DNA from: Desulfobacterales bacterium
GTDB lineage: Bacteria; Desulfobacterota; Desulfobacteria; Desulfobacterales; BuS5
Direction: 5' to 3'
NCBI GenBank assembly: GCA_020056865.1
Contig: JAGVGX010000071.1
Span: 1 to 15,262 of the forward strand
DNA length: 15,262 bases
Part shown: piece by piece, positions 14,137 to 15,262 of the stretch
Numbering within the stretch: the stretch's first letter is position 1
Layout: each line of letters opens with the position of its first letter
The notes under the pieces: generated by a model
Database searches by the model: none
What the model was told of the DNA's origin: nothing
The model's input: the letters and a program-made list of their open reading frames with translations, nothing else
Translations under genes and position numbers: made by a program

Positions 14137-15262
14137 TCATCCCTTCCGCGGCGTCCAGATCGTCTGTTTTTTGCCAAGGAGAAATTTGATTAATGCATGG
14201 GCTGAAGCAAGGTGCAGAAGAACAAAATAATGGGCTAAATAAAGAACGTTCGATAAACGGCCTTTATTTTTTAAACAAGGAGCAATAATGGATGCAAGAT
14301 AACACAGGTTCTGCAGAATAAAAAATATCTTAAAAGAAATCCCGTATGGCCATAACAGCATATTTGTTAAATACGCTGTGAATAGAAAAACAAATGACAA
14401 ATAACGAAGCAGTTTGTGGGACCAGAGCTGCCAGACAAACCGTTTATTATCTTTGAAGTATAGCATATGGCGCATATCCCATAATGTCCACAATGCCCTT
14501 AATGCAACACGCACACGCATGTTGTATTCATCTTTTGAGGCTGTCAGCAACGGCTCTTCGAGAACAGCCTCTGGCTCGTATACAACCCTATATCCCTGCT
14601 CAATAATCTTCAGTGGAAGCACAAAATCAGGAAGCTGATCTGGCGCCATTTCCTTATAAAATTTTTTTCTTGTTGCATCAATTCCACCGTCAACGCCTAC
14701 AATAGAACCTGTTCTTGTTTCAACAAGACGAAGAAAATTTTCGTATTTCATATAGGCATTGCATCCATCGCCGGTTCGTGCGTCATCCGGCCTGATATAT
14801 ATCATTTTGCCTGTTACATACCCCACAGTTGGATCATTAAAATTTTTCGCAAGATGTATTAATGCTTTTTTTTCATATATAGAATTCGCATCACAAAAAA
14901 CAATTATTTCACCTGTTGCATGGGTTACACCTAAATTAAGCGCCGCTGTTTTTCCTGCTCTGGGTTCCTGTTTTATTAGTTTAACACCGTTTGGCGCGAA
15001 TCGCTTAACGATTTGGTCTGTTTCGTCTATTGAGCCATCAGATATCACAATGATTTCAAGTTTTTCCTTAGGATAAACAAGCGCCAGCTTGTTTTCCAAT
15101 GTTTTAGAAATGCTTTGCGCTTCATTATAAGCGGATATCAGGATACTAACTGTTGGCTTAAAATCCCCTTTTTTAACTTTCTTGTTTAAAAACAAAGAAA
15201 GCACAATTAATATCATCGGATATCCTACATAAATATAGAACATCGTAAATAGGGAAGCGTAA
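14137..15262 (-). CDS. Membrane-anchored GT2 glycosyltransferase (5' end outside window)
   Basis: Processive-type GT2 enzyme with an N-terminal membrane helix, a cytoplasmic catalytic domain and C-terminal helices. Numbering from the internal ATG at 15243: TVSILISAYNEAQSISKTLE (31-50), IIVISDGSIDETDQI, the donor segment QEPRAGKTAALNLG, VFCDANS (DxD-like, 116-122), VGVDGGIDATRKKF, then PDQLPDFVLPLKI with the likely catalytic base, and RVRVALRALW in the position of the acceptor-site motif. Hydrophobic segments at about 275-295 and 305-320 follow, plus a last one near 335-355. The frame stays open from that ATG to the window edge and the upstream codons (YASLFT) continue the first helix (FYIYVGYPMILIVLSLFL), so the real start lies beyond the edge. 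It may build or start a polymer, but its substrate is unknown. Confidence 0.87.
   Translation of the reverse strand, partial: YASLFTMFYIYVGYPMILIVLSLFLNKKVKKGDFKPTVSILISAYNEAQSISKTLENKLALVYPKEKLEIIVISDGSIDETDQIVKRFAPNGVKLIKQEPRAGKTAALNLGVTHATGEIIVFCDANSIYEKKALIHLAKNFNDPTVGYVTGKMIYIRPDDARTGDGCNAYMKYENFLRLVETRTGSIVGVDGGIDATRKKFYKEMAPDQLPDFVLPLKIIEQGYRVVYEPEAVLEEPLLTASKDEYNMRVRVALRALWTLWDMRHMLYFKDNKRFVWQLWSHKLLRYLSFVFLFTAYLTNMLLWPYGISFKIFFILQNLCYLASIIAPCLKNKGRLSNVLYLAHYFVLLHLASAHALIKFLLGKKQTIWTPRKG

Noticed and set aside
14759..15076. 105-codon plus-strand open frame opposite the membrane-anchored GT2 gene
   Set aside because: Antisense shadow of conserved GT2 motifs; no ribosome binding site or family resemblance.

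Overview
The window is part of a polysaccharide (O-antigen, capsule or exopolysaccharide type) biosynthesis and export cluster. Every supported gene is on the minus strand, so transcription runs from the right edge to the left edge, mostly with short gaps or small overlaps as in an operon. The paired permease and ATPase with a long C-terminal extension (Wzm/Wzt type) point to a Gram-negative bacterium using ABC-transporter-dependent export. Low GC, a WbsX-like protein, a CapK/PaaK-like protein and relic sulfotransferase DNA would suit a Desulfobacterota-like or other environmental bacterium, but no housekeeping gene fixes the taxonomy, so that is only a suggestion.

Layout in order of transcription: a membrane-anchored family 2 glycosyltransferase running off the right edge; a long imperfect hairpin; the export pair wzm and wzt; a GT-C membrane glycosyltransferase of the PMT/ArnT type; a decayed zone at about 9.46-10.07 kb with a 3' sulfotransferase remnant and an internally deleted IS3-family transposase remnant; a six-helix membrane protein of unknown function; a second, smaller sulfotransferase remnant; a tandem double GT2 protein; a WbsX-like protein; a single-domain GT2; a TagF-like GT-B protein; an asparagine-synthase-like amidotransferase lacking the catalytic cysteine; a GT4 glycosyltransferase; and the first 66 codons of a CapK/PaaK-like adenylate-forming protein at the left edge.

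Probable cooperation: the cytoplasmic transferases (GT2, GT4, WbsX-like, TagF-like) build a glycan on a lipid carrier, the AsnB-like protein may amidate a sugar acid, Wzm/Wzt flips the product across the inner membrane with the Wzt C-terminal domain recognising it, and the GT-C enzyme may add a residue on the periplasmic face. Polymer structure and donor sugars cannot be read from this sequence.

The most distinctive structure is a direct repeat of about 172 bp (8599-8770 and 9698-9869, about 85 percent identical by hand count, ungapped). Each copy contains the end of a sulfotransferase gene overlapping by ATGA the start of a GT2 gene. One copy leads into the intact 710-residue GT2 gene; the other is cut after about nine GT2 codons and joined to the IS3 remnant. 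The membrane protein gene lies between the copies and its 3' end reads out of frame into one of them. This records duplication, insertion and decay inside the cluster. I found no CRISPR array, tRNA, rRNA or convincing wholly new system.
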